Origin: Isoetes taiwanensis | Taxonomy: Eukaryota > Streptophyta > Lycopodiopsida > Isoetales > Isoetaceae | Assembly: GCA_021234155.1 (NCBI GenBank) | Contig: JAJEKV010000062.1 | Location: 3,015,305 to 3,079,304 of the forward strand | Length of the DNA stretch: 64,000 nucleotides | Direction of reading: 5' to 3' | Part shown: in pieces, positions 1 to 10,077 of the stretch | Layout of the letters: every line of letters starts with the position of its first letter | How positions within the stretch are numbered: position 1 is the first letter of the stretch | Notes under the pieces: generated by a model | Databases searched by the model: none | The model's input: the letters and a program-made list of their open reading frames with translations, nothing else | What the model was told of the DNA's origin: nothing | Position numbers and translations under genes: made by a program

Positions 1-85
1 GGAATATTCTGATCATCAATGGCCCGCAATAGAAACACCAAAACAAATAATATTTTTCATAAAATTGCATAATGTAGAGATTATT

Positions 86-107
86 AGGGTTCTTCGTTAG
101 GGTTTAG
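86..107 (+). promoter_or_regulatory. Telo-box motifs in the leader of the Cgr1-like gene
   Basis: Two AGGGTT-type motifs sit close together, one in TTAGGGTTC (84-92) and one in TTAGGGTTTAG (97-107). In plants such telo-boxes are typical of promoters and first exons of ribosome-biogenesis and translation genes. The splice donor of the presumed 5' UTR intron follows 64 bp downstream. Placement is seen directly; the regulatory role is inferred. Confidence 0.5.
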
Positions 108-866
108 TAGTTCCGCAGCACGTTGAAGGTCGGCTTCCTTCGAATTGGGGTTTTTTCGTCTCTTGGAAAGGTACGTATTCTGGAACACGAGTTTAAATTC
201 ATGAAATCTTTCTTCATTTTCGATTCTTCTTCTTGTGTAGCCTTTTTTTTTTTAATTCTTAAGGCTCGTTCTTAAGTGTTTAAATGAAAACGCACACATA
301 ACAGCCAGTATATGCGCTTGTTATTGCTTTTTGGCTTATTTTCCTTGCAAAATTAAGCGATTTCAAAAGACCGGTTACATGGAGTTGGATTTGTCCATTA
401 CATATTTTTGCCCTTGACATATCATATAATGGGAGAGATAATTAAAAGACTATGACTGCATTCAAAAACAAATATCTGTCTTGCCTTGTTAGGCTTCCAC
501 AGTTTGCAAGATGATTTGTTTTGCAGTTGTGAGATCTTCTTCTTCATGAATTTAACAAAAAGATGCAAACCCACCTTCAGGACCGAGTAAATCTGCTGTA
601 ACACGTTTGTATCCCCTTTTCTCTCAATCTTAACTTCATCCAAAATACTGCCCATTTGGTGGAGAATATTACCTTTTTCTTCAATTCATTATTTACCTTT
701 TTCTTCAATTCATTATCCTCTTATGATATGGGATCCACATCGTTAAATTTATTAGGGATGCATTTAGAAGCTTTGGCAATGATCTGCATTTTCTGAAAGA
801 TGCCATAGCAGTCTGTGCTCAACTTTGCAACTAATTAAACTGCAAAAAGACTTTGCAGAACAGGCG

Positions 867-1415
867 ATGGTGGCAGAACGGTGGCCTATTGATTTTCGGT
901 TCTTAGACGAGGGTCTAGGTGGTGCTCGCAAAAGGAAACGTGAACAAGAGCAGAATGCAGAATCTCAACAAGGCGAGAACCCGATGGAGTTGGAGAACAG
1001 AGGTAGCAACAAGCGGCAAGCTTTGACAGAAGTAGGTCTGGATGGAGATCGTCCTGTATATGGTAGACCAACATATGATGGAATTATTGCTGGTAAGGTT
1101 TCAGGCAGGAAATGGAAGACTGTCAAAACTAGGGCTTCTTCTCTGAGAGTAGGTATCAAGCCTAAGACCGCTGAAGAGAGAGAAAAGACTAAACAGGTCA
1201 ATAAGGCTTTTAAAGAAAGGAAACATGAACTGAAAGAGCAAATTCGGTTGAATAAGATTGAGAAGAGGCAGCGAAAGGAGGATGCCAAAAAGAGAAAAAA
1301 GGAAAATGAGCTGAAATCAGGCCTTAAGATACAGAAGATCACAAATCCCAAGACTTTGAAAAAGATGTCAAAGAAGCAACGCAAGACATTGAGATTTGTC
1401 GATGATAAGTCATAG
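867..1415 (+). CDS. Cgr1/CCDC86-like rRNA-processing protein (182 aa)
   Basis: Probable nucleolar protein needed for processing pre-rRNA of the large ribosomal subunit, as known for yeast Cgr1 and human CCDC86. Residues 80-93 (GRKWKTVKTRASSL) match the family core, 100-150 form a highly charged Lys/Glu coiled coil, and 157-175 (KITNPKTLKKMSKKQRKTL) match the conserved basic tail. The N-terminal third is less conserved and carries a basic KRKRE stretch. The start is ATG 867. An upstream in-frame TTG is unlikely, because a good acceptor (ctttgcag, AG at 857-858) lies 8 bp before the ATG. A strong donor (AAG/GTACGT, GT at 171) lies upstream, so a 5' UTR intron of about 688 bp (171-858) is likely. 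The coding part is a single exon, complete to its stop. The telo-boxes upstream fit co-regulation with ribosome genes. I am confident of the family and less sure of the exact transcript start. Confidence 0.85.
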   Translation: MVAERWPIDFRFLDEGLGGARKRKREQEQNAESQQGENPMELENRGSNKRQALTEVGLDGDRPVYGRPTYDGIIAGKVSGRKWKTVKTRASSLRVGIKPKTAEEREKTKQVNKAFKERKHELKEQIRLNKIEKRQRKEDAKKRKKENELKSGLKIQKITNPKTLKKMSKKQRKTLRFVDDKS

Positions 1416-2160
1416 GTGATTTCTAAGTTCATGGTATCTACTTCTATGTGCGTTCTGTCTGTATTGATGATGACCTCATGATTAAGCTTTTAACTTGAAA
1501 ACCATGTATGCCAAACGCTTTTTTTCGGTGTCTTATATGATTAACCAGCTCTCTTATATGATTAACCAGCTCTCTTTACGCCAGTTTCTGCAACGTGAAA
1601 AATTCAAAAACTCCTTATTGAGTATCAACATTTAGCATGAAGCTCTACAATATAAGGATAAACATCTGTTTTTGATACTTTGGTGCATTTAACATCATTT
1701 CATGAAGCTCTACAATACAAGGATAAACTTATGTTTGATACTTCAGCACATAAATGCGCCATTATAGAGAGGTTTGGTAAACTGTTAGCGAGTAAATTTT
1801 GCAGAATCCTTTTGTTTCTAATGTGGTAAATTGGATTATATGCAATCAACATTTTTATCAATTTGTCAACAAGGTAGGGGTAGAAGGAGGATGCACAACA
1901 TGTTTAGAAGACCAGTGCTTTTTTCATCGAATTAGTGAAGCATTGACTTAAATTACTTGGCAAGAATGTCAAATCAATTGTACTATGGCGCAACATTTGG
2001 AAGATTGGAAATATAATTGCAAATAGCCTTCGTACATCTTTCAAAGAGCCAGTTAGTATGCTTATGTTTAGCATCCTTTTTCTCTTCGTTAACTTAATTT
2101 TCCTGCCCTTTTTTCTGATATTATGGCATGGTAATTATGGCTAAAGCATTTATTATGGCT
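1416..2160. other. 3' flank with small local duplications
   Basis: No gene is visible. A 21 bp unit (cttatatgattaaccagctct) is doubled at about 1533-1574, and a ~40 bp unit starting tcatgaagctctacaata is repeated at about 1635 and 1700. The rest is AT-rich with no recognisable homology. Confidence 0.5.
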
Positions 2161-2164
2161 TTCG

Positions 2165-2480
2165 GGCCTTTAGATCCAGGCACAAGTCATAGGATATTCC
2201 CTCTGCATACAATTCACAGGATATTCCCTCTGCATACATCTTGCACGCCCATTTGAGGTCTTCATGGGGTCAAACTGACCCATACAATTCACAGGATATT
2301 CCCTCTGCATACATCTTGCACGCCCATTTGAGGTCTTCATGGGGTCAAACTGACCCGCTTTTAAAGGGGCGCCCTTTGACCAAACGCCATGCGTTAAAAT
2401 AGTATTTCGGCACACTGGTGCCCATACAATACAATAGTACAAATAGTACATGAATACATAGTTTACATAGTCCACGGCAG
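2165..2480 (-). repeat. Dispersed repeat related to the 16.7-24 kb array unit, with an internal ~74 bp duplication
   Basis: Read on the minus strand, this stretch is alignable with the distal part of each array unit (for example 21890-22100). Shared blocks include the segment with CCTTTAAAAGC, the segment GTCAGTTTGAC, the GGGAATATCCTGT box and a terminal ATC-AAGGCCC-ATAA run. Here a ~74 bp part is duplicated in tandem (about 2210-2283 and 2284-2357), which gives repeated peptides in translation. It is therefore a mobile or dispersed family and not sequence unique to the array. No target duplication could be fixed. Confidence 0.7.
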
Positions 2481-2664
2481 GGCATAACCCAAACAACTGG
2501 AACAGACTGTTTCAAGGAAGCGTAAGACTTGCAACTATATCAACGACAATCATTGCAGCCTTAAATGGTGAAAATCCGACCTCTGCCATAGCTGTGGCAC
2601 TGCTCAATAGTTTAATTAACCGCAACTACGATGTTGGTCATTAATCACTTTCAACCATTCTAGC

Positions 2665-3132
2665 TTGCAGAGGAACAAAGGGGAGGTTCTAGATTCATCA
2701 TCAAATCCCTCGTCAAGGAAATTGAGGGCACCCTCAGCATCGATCCCAGCCTCAGAGAAGATGCGCAGGCATTTTGGCAAGATAAAACCACAGACTACAA
2801 AAAATTGCCCAATCTCCTCTCACTCCAAATGCACTCGACAAATTTCCCAAAGGGGTTTCCCAATCCTATTTACCCAAGTAGATGAATCCACACCTGAAAT
2901 TCCAGTCAACAATCCTTGCAATGGATGGACTCCAGAAATAGCCGAAGATTTGAAGAAGGTAGCAGAGCGGATTAGAGAGAAGGACATTCAGGAATATATG
3001 GCTTTGGGAGAAAGAGCCATGAAAAGGAATAATCTAAAGCTGTCCAATATCATTCGCCGGCTGCCATACCTATTGTCGAAATTGATGAAATGGCCATTTT
3101 CGCCCGGATTGATGCTCGAATGTTCATGCTGA
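2665..3132 (+). pseudogene. Open frame of unknown origin, possible exon
   Basis: A 155-codon open frame. The first true ATG is at 2761; the frame itself opens from a TTG just after a reasonable acceptor (tctagcttgcag). The C-terminal half has an amphipathic, charged stretch (EDLKKVAERIREKDIQEYMA), but I recognise no family. It lies between two repeat fragments, and no partner exon is evident. It could be a captured exon or chance. Confidence 0.2.
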
Positions 3133-3366
3133 GGCCTGTCTAGCTACGTGATGCTGAAGGAGATGAATAAGTTCCCAACATATAACCCTAAAATGGGTTA
3201 TCTCGAGCCTTGCATGCCGAGCAGAATCTGATACAATAATAAAAATACAATATAATAATGAAATATATGATATATGGGTCTAAACCATTGGATATGGGCA
3301 TCAAAATTAATTCAAACGTATATGCACTCTAGATATACTAATTAGTATGCCTCATCAAATACATTC

Positions 3367-3594
3367 ATGAAATCATATAAAAACCTTAGAAAAAACAGTA
3401 CAAAATTACAAAAGAAACACCCTGTTATAATGCTAGATATTCATATGACGGAGTGTACTTCCAAGTTAACTCCGTGTGAGGCAGGTCAAAGGTTAACACT
3501 TGAATTTGATCAAGAAGAGGTTGATCCTACAGTTCATAAACAGATGGTCGGTATCATCACTGTCCTGACATCAAAATTTACAAGCTACTTCTAG
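3367..3594 (+). pseudogene. Ty1/copia pol fragment (RT to RNase H junction)
   Basis: The short frame includes MTECTSKLTPCEAG and EEVDPTVHKQMVGIITVLTS. These correspond to the copia polyprotein just downstream of the reverse-transcriptase palm, where functional copies read M..C....TP.E.G followed by EVDPT.(Y/F)RQ.VGSL.YLT..RPDI. The typical RPDIS block is lost (SKFTSYF). Only about 75 codons remain, with no LTR, integrase or gag nearby. It is a decayed fragment; the superfamily call is fairly secure and the clade is not determined. Confidence 0.6.
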
Positions 3595-3599
3595 TATTA

Positions 3600-4867
3600 G
3601 TACAATTGAAGCAGAATTAAAGGCCTTGTGCAGATGCATTTGATGTAAAGCTGACACACTTTTTTTGCACTTCATATCCTGCCTCCATATATTATTTATA
3701 GTGGTCACTTTTATCATTCTTTCTCTTAGCAGAGAGATTCAGGAGAAGTAACATGTAATAAAGTGCTCACTTCTAAAGTCTGGCGACTTATGCGGTTTTT
3801 TTTTTTTTTTTGGGGATCTTATTAAAGAATAATGGTTTTTGATGTGTTATGAACCATTGGAAGATCATAGAATTGCAGGTTATATTGTTATTTTATAAAC
3901 CCAAGGAGTTATTATTAGATTGTTATTTTAGGTTGTTGCATAGCCGCCAACGATTTGTTAGGAAAGTGTAGCTTTTCTTAGAAAGCCAGAAGCTTTAGGT
4001 CGAAAACCCCGTAACGTCATAGTTTCGACTCAGTATTTAAGCTTGTTTCAGATGACTCATTTAAGCTTGTGAATGGCTCTATTACAGGGTTTTCTTTTTC
4101 AAATTTCCGAGAGTGTGAAGAAAATGCAGCTCGTTATCTTGAAAACCTTTTTGTTCTATAGCTAGTGGCAACTACCTACCACGAAAATTTCATTGCAGGA
4201 GCTGGACGTTTTACACAGCAGCTAGATGTTTTGAACAGGAGCACAAATGTTTTGCATGATGCACAAGAGCCAAATTGTGGAGATGCTTCTGGAAGTCTAG
4301 CAGGTTTTTGAATACCATATTGGCTTAACTTCTCTTCTTTGATTGCCTCATGGAAACCTCATTTCTGAGCGGATCTTTCAGCCTATTTCACTGAGAGAAA
4401 TGATAATGGTTATTTTGTGAATCCTCCATTTTAATCCCAATGGATGATACCTCTCAATGAGATCTGGATAATGTGTATTTGTATGTGCAGGCAGTTCCTT
4501 TGTTTAATGAACAGTAAGGTTTTTGCATCAGACCTGGAAGCCTTGTTGTTGTAACAACATTTTAGTTTAATAATCTGACAACTTATAATGATTTGCAATA
4601 TGAACAATTTATGGTTGTGATTCCATTATGTGTTTTTATCCTTATCCCTATTGTTAGTTATGCCCAAGCTTGATGCAGGACGAGCCCTTTAATGACATAA
4701 TATAATTGATAAATATAATACATTTGGTAGAATCTGTTGGACTTCGCTGGAACACACCGACTTTCATGTATGGGAAAAAAGCATTAAATTTTTTTGTTTT
4801 GGTGTGTTATGTCATTTGTGCTATATTTAGTAGTTCATATATTATTCATAAACTCATGACCGATGCT
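3600..4867. other. Intergenic; one possible orphan exon
   Basis: AT-rich sequence without a gene. An open segment at about 4201-4310 (reading AGRFTQQLDVLNRSTNVL...) follows an acceptor-like aatttcattgcag and ends in GCAG/GTTTTT, so it could be an isolated exon. I cannot connect it to any other exon or family. Confidence 0.3.
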
Positions 4868-5262
4868 AAGGAATGAAATGCATGGCATTTTGGCTAGGTA
4901 TCAATTTCGTTAGGCCCTTTTTCCACGGTAGTCGTATTTCCAAAAGTCACATATTTTATCAAATGATGTTTGACCATCTATTGTCCTAAAAGAAAATCAC
5001 TTTTCCACTATAAAAATAAGACATGCCTTATTTAGGTTCGAAATAGGTTTGGATTGTAAATGGAGTCTTATTTTATTCATGCTAAGGAATGAAATGCATG
5101 GCATTTGCCATTTATGCATTTTGGCTAGGTATCACTTTCGTTAGGCCCTTTTTCCATGGTAGTCCTATCTCCAAAAGTCACATTTTCTATCAATGATGTT
5201 TGACCACCTATTGTCCTAAAAGAAAATCAATTTTCCACTATAACTAGCGGAAATGCAGGGTT
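4868..5262 (+). repeat. Pair of ~150 bp direct repeats, member of a dispersed family
   Basis: Copies at about 4864-5012 and 5080-5242 share the order: gctaaggaatgaaatgcatg, ttttggctaggtatca, ttaggccctttttcca-ggtagtc, then tgtttgacca and tgtcctaaaagaaaatca. The sequence between them (5015-5080) contains tttggattgtaaatgga, which recurs at 9236. The ggccctttttcca-ggtagtc block recurs on the opposite strand at about 12918-12950. This suggests a small transposon family with at least three copies in the window. Confidence 0.6.
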
Positions 5263-8200
5263 GGGGTGAAGGTTAGGACGCGGATAGAGTAGTTACATTG
5301 GCAAAGCTTATTTTGACATGATGTGGAGTCTATGTGTTTGGACATGAACTAAAAGTTGCTTCGTGCTTAGAGTATGGTCTCCATGTCGAGGTGTTAATGT
5401 GGCAAATTGTCAAAACAACTCTAATTTGCCTAGTCAAGGTATCTCTAAATACCTAATTAGATACCTAATGCAATGGAAAAAAAAACTGCCTTAAAATGTG
5501 TCCATCCCCATATCTAGATGCCTATGGCGAGGAAGTATCTTAGCAATGCTGGTTTTGTAAGGTTGGGAGAGAGTTACTTCAGTAGAGAATAGCAAATCAA
5601 ATTGTTTACTAACTCACTGATGAGGTCTAGCATTTTAAAGGGTTTTAAATAAATTGTAGGCGCCATCCCTCGGTGGTTGCAAAAATTAATTACTATTTTT
5701 TCAATAAATATTATTATGGAAACCTCCCCAACTTTTCGAAGAAACAGTTTCCAAAGAAACCGTAGCCGACCTAAAATAAGAAGTTGAACTGAAGCTCGTC
5801 TTTGCAATTTGTTGAGATGGCATTTTGTTGGGTCAATTTTAGCGACTTCAATGATGTATTCTAATTGCTGCACTCGTTTGGCTCTATTAGAAGAATCTCG
5901 CACAAAGTATGAACTTTGCCAATTGGTTCGTGCCCAAGCAGGGTCTCGGAGATGCCATTCTTTAAAGGGATAATCTAAGAAAGCTAAGATTTGTTGTTTC
6001 ATTTGAAAGCTTTAACAGAGAATCGAGAATGGCAAAGTTGCAGCAATAGAGCGGTGATTTTAGAATCAAATAATATGCCCCATATAATACATCTGATTTT
6101 TCCTGGCAGGTCTACCTTTGGATATATTGGATTTGGGATCTGCCAAAGTTTTCCCTTAACAAATCTTCGATTTGCAAATGGAATTTGGGCACCAAATGTA
6201 CCCGGCCTAACTCACATGGATCATACAATTATAGCAAGATCAGTGTTCCTTGCAAAATCATTTCATCAAATTTGGTCATGGTCCATCACCGGTACACTTA
6301 AATATGAAGTCAATAATGTTTTTTAGATAAAGCTCACCACGCCCCTCAAATTGAGTTCAAGATATCTATTTGTGGGCAAATTATCACTGCCCAAGGTAAA
6401 ATTGTTTAAGAATCTCATCATTTTAGAAAAACCCGACTCGTTTTTTTGTGAAGAATCAGAGTGCCACGTCCACAAATTACTTGCGTTCAATCATGAGTTT
6501 TTGTTCAGATTTTTTGGCCACAAAGCTCATGGATGGAATCAAGAATTTTCACCTTGATTTCGACGACAATTATGTCTGAATTTCACCTCATTTTCAAGCA
6601 TCCAAAACAAATGAGTAATCAGTCCCTGTTGTATCGGCTAGGTTGCTCGAGAACTACAGAAGGCTGGCATGGCAAAGGACTTAAAATCCTTGTATCCATT
6701 TGTCCTTAATGGCTTTAACCGTTGGTCCTTAATGGCTTTAACTGTTGGTTTTGGTGCAGAGATTTTGATTAACAATACCAAGCAATATGACCGCAAGATT
6801 TCTCAAATTCTAACGGAGCACTTGGATTTTCTGCAAGCTCCTTATCTCTATATCCAGGTAAATATCCCCTTATAACAACATTTTTTACCACAATCTGTGT
6901 TTACACTTGTATAATCGCGATGATGGCTGATATTTACAGTGCTGGTTTAAAGCACACATTTCCCTTAAATTCAACAAGCTAACTCACCACTTGGGTTCTA
7001 AGTTATGGTGGCTGATATTTACAGTGCTGGTTTAAAGCACATTTCCCTTAAATTCAACAAGCTAACTCACCACTTGAGTTCCAAATTATAATTTATGATA
7101 AGGGGGACCTGCACGTACCTTCAAGAATGTCTTTTTCATTCTGTTTCATCTACAGCACCGCCATAACAAACCTAACAACCGCCTCCCTGCCTCGAATTCA
7201 TCTATGTTTGTGCCTTCATGCCTTCGAAATACGATAACAGAAATAAAAGACCAACAGAAAGGGAAAGCACGCACAGATCATGAAAAATTGGCCCTTCTCA
7301 ACTGGGGCATGCAACACTAGAATATCAATGCTTTAGGAAAATCAGCATTATGTCCAAATTTTGGGCTGTTTAATCAGCAGCCAAAGAAAAATAAGAAGGA
7401 AGGAAAGAAGGAAGGAAGAGAATGTGCAGAATGCATAACGGGAAACATAGCACACTCCAGGTATCCAAAACAGAACCCTTGGCAAACAATGATCAGCAAA
7501 AACGTTGCAACTAATTGATATGCCCTCAGTTTAATATTGTAATATCTAGTTTGAAAACAGTTGCAATTTTCAGCCAAAGACAACATTCAAAATTTGTTTC
7601 TAGAACTTAGCATTGCACAGCAAACGCATCATCAGAAAACTATTCCATCATGACATCCCCAACGGCTTTTCCTGTAAAAACATATAACGTTGATTAGAAC
7701 GCTAGACAATAACAGCTCTTTACTATTAGAGAAACAAGCAAATTCTCTCATATGGTACACTGACAACTATAACATAAAATTTATGGGAGAAAAGAAAAGA
7801 CTACTATAAACACAAAAATAACAGACAAGAATGGAGTGTCTATGCACTGACGGAAATTATTGAGAGGCCACCAATTGTTTGCCGAAAAAAAAATATTAAA
7901 TCGCTAGAAATTGCAGTAGTGGTGGACAAGAACGTTGCATTTGATTATATTCATCTCTTTCAACCAACTATTCTCGCGTTTTGCAGAAACGTTTCCTCAT
8001 TTATAAAGCATAGATTACGAAATTAGCATAACTGCATGTTTAGCATGAACTAGATACACACTAAGGCAATCCTCATATTTGGCCTGACTAATGCCTGATA
8101 TTTGCCTACTTAGCACAACCCTGAAATGAAACAACCCTTGGTATTCTACATTACGCATACCAACCATTTTTGTATTATGTAATATTTAGTGCAAAATGCT

Positions 8201-9200
8201 ACATCTATCTGAATTCATCAGCAATGTATTCCCCATATTTCTGACACATTCATACCTTCACCAACACAAACTCAATCTGATATTATTACTCATTAGTTGT
8301 ACAAAGATGCGTACTCTTCCAAAAACAGCAAACATATTCAGGAACAACCACAGGATGAAAAGAGGTATCCACAACATGTTGATCTGCCATTTCCAGAATT
8401 TTTTGCATATTTCACATTGAGCTCATGCTGACCTAAACCATAAAGCTACAAGGGTCTAGCAGGGACATGGGCATATAAAGACGGAATAACCTCTTTGTCC
8501 ATTAATGAAGCGGAACTACCACATACAACCACCTCAAGAGAAGTGGCAAGTCTTTGAAAGTAAACTAGCTGCTTCCACAGTCATTATAAGTTTCTTTCTT
8601 TCTTATATATAGCCGATTAAAAGAGTTACTAGCACAAAATAGAAGTGAATGAACGGCAGAAGTGAATGAACAAAGTCTGAAATCAAATAACACTCACCGT
8701 CATTGCGTGAAGCATACAGACCACCAGAGCCATACCACCAGAGCCATACTTGTCTTGTTCTAACGATTTTCCTTTCTGAGAAACTCCCTGAGCTCTATTT
8801 TATGCCGTTATAAGAAATGGCGTCCTCAATGGGGATGCTACAGATAATGAATCATCCAAGAGAAAATCGATCTCAAATAATGATCTAGTCCCGGAAACTA
8901 GATCCACGAAGTCCGAAGGATCGTCAAAGTAGGAAGTCTGAGGATGCGAAAAGTTTCAGAGGATGTGGAAAGCTTCAGAGTTTTAGCTATGGCCACCAAA
9001 AAAGCTTGGCTATGGCCACCACGAAAGCTTGATAGATCTCGAAAAGCTTGGCTTGGCTTGGAAATGGCGAAATAGAAGAGAACAGAGAATCAGAAAATAA
9101 AGAATCGGACGGCTAAAAATGAAAACAGCTGATGTGGCACGACACGTGGCATAGATAGAAACGCAGGAAACTAGGCAGCTCGGGTTAGGCAACCCTGCTA
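5263..9200. other. Long gene-poor stretch
   Basis: No gene that I can defend. Open frames at 5574-6002 (-), 5991-6326 (+) and 6669-6875 (+) show no recognisable domain. An ~84 bp tandem duplication (tggctgatatttacagtgct...) occupies about 6923-7090. Short direct repeats with gctatggccacca occur near 8985-9020. Confidence 0.4.
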
Positions 9201-9202
9201 AA

Positions 9203-9425
9203 AATAAACATGTCTTATTTAGGTTCAAAATAAGTTTGGATTGTAAATGGAAGCCTTAAATTTGAATGGAACCCCTAGTTTTTTTTTGAAGGGCAAGTTT
9301 TCACCTTGCCATTCAATTTGAAGGGTAAATTTTTGGTCTGCCATTCTTTTGCATGTCCAAGTTTTTGAGAGATATTCAAAGCTTAAACCATGAAAATAAG
9401 TAAAAAAAAAAACATTAAAAGGCAT
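9203..9425. repeat. Dispersed repeat copy, same family as 4.9-5.2 kb and 12.6-13.0 kb
   Basis: The segment shares tttggattgtaaatgga with 5050 and the pattern of short GCCATTC / GAAGG-TAAATTTT blocks with 12630-12730. The repeated ccattc blocks alternate with poly(T) runs. No terminal repeats could be fixed. Confidence 0.4.
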
Positions 9426-9721
9426 TTGAAACTTAATCTTTTTAACTCTTATAACTACAAGAATTATACAAAATAACTATAGCAGCAGTAATATTATAAT
9501 ATGTTTCACAACATAATGGCAACAAGTCTTGATAACATTGCAAGTTTATGCACTCAGGATCCGTCATGAGTCTCTAAAATCCCTCTTTGCAAAGACTTAC
9601 TTCCTTCCCTTGCAAAAGGTGTGTCCATTTGATATTCCATGCAATAAGAACACTTGATTCTCTGATTTGGGGGAATTCCCACAGGCCTGTTCCATAGATA
9701 GAGATCTGCCCAACTTGGATT
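9426..9721. other. Probable 3' flank of the small two-exon gene
   Basis: Just under 300 bp containing the stop-proximal 3' region of the minus-strand gene. An AATAAA-like signal cannot be picked with certainty. Nothing else is seen. Confidence 0.3.
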
Positions 9722-10077
9722 CTATGTTCTCACATACTTCTTATTTCCAGATTCACCATTCTCCACCTCTTCAACCATAAAATCTAAATCTTCCAAGTCA
9801 TCATAAGGATCTGCTTCAGGATTTAAGTTAAGGTCTAGTGATGCATTATTCCCATGAGAGGAATCTGGATTGGCATGAGAAGATGACTTTGAAAATCCAA
9901 ATGCTTTTTTACGAAGCTTTTGTTGCCTTCGATCCTTTTTTTGGCCGCCCCATTTAGGAAGAAAATCTGCAGAAAGAGATGGATAAGAAAAGAAGGAAAA
10001 AAAGACTTCTCTCTTGAATCAAAACATCGAAAAATATCTACTCTATAGATACCTTTGATTATTTCAGAACCAGCCAT
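9722..10077 (-). CDS. Small two-exon gene, unknown 89-aa protein
   Basis: Assembled by hand as complement(join(9722..9966,10053..10077)). Exon 1 encodes MAGSEIIK plus one base and ends at a donor AAAG/GTATCT. The acceptor ttctgcag/ATTTTC restores the frame as D-F-L-P-K-W-G-G, and the frame then runs 81 codons to TAG. The protein has a conserved-looking head (DFLPKWGGQKKDRRQQKLRKK, about residues 9-29) that is strongly basic, a serine-rich linker, and an acidic tail (PYDDLEDLDFMVEEVENGE, 62-80). This basic-then-acidic layout fits a small nuclear or nucleic-acid-associated protein, but I do not recognise the family and assign no function. The continuous minus-strand frame reading through the intron at this locus is not the real product. 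Confidence 0.55.

Noticed and set aside
5574-6002. 142-codon minus-strand frame
   Set aside because: No recognisable domain, changing composition along its length and no splice partners.
7640-8800. Two-exon minus-strand gene (exon ending 8698, last exon 7671-7640, phase compatible)
   Set aside because: The upstream exon has no in-frame ATG, a stop lies three codons before the coherent part, and a 14 bp duplication shifts the frame. At best it is a remnant.
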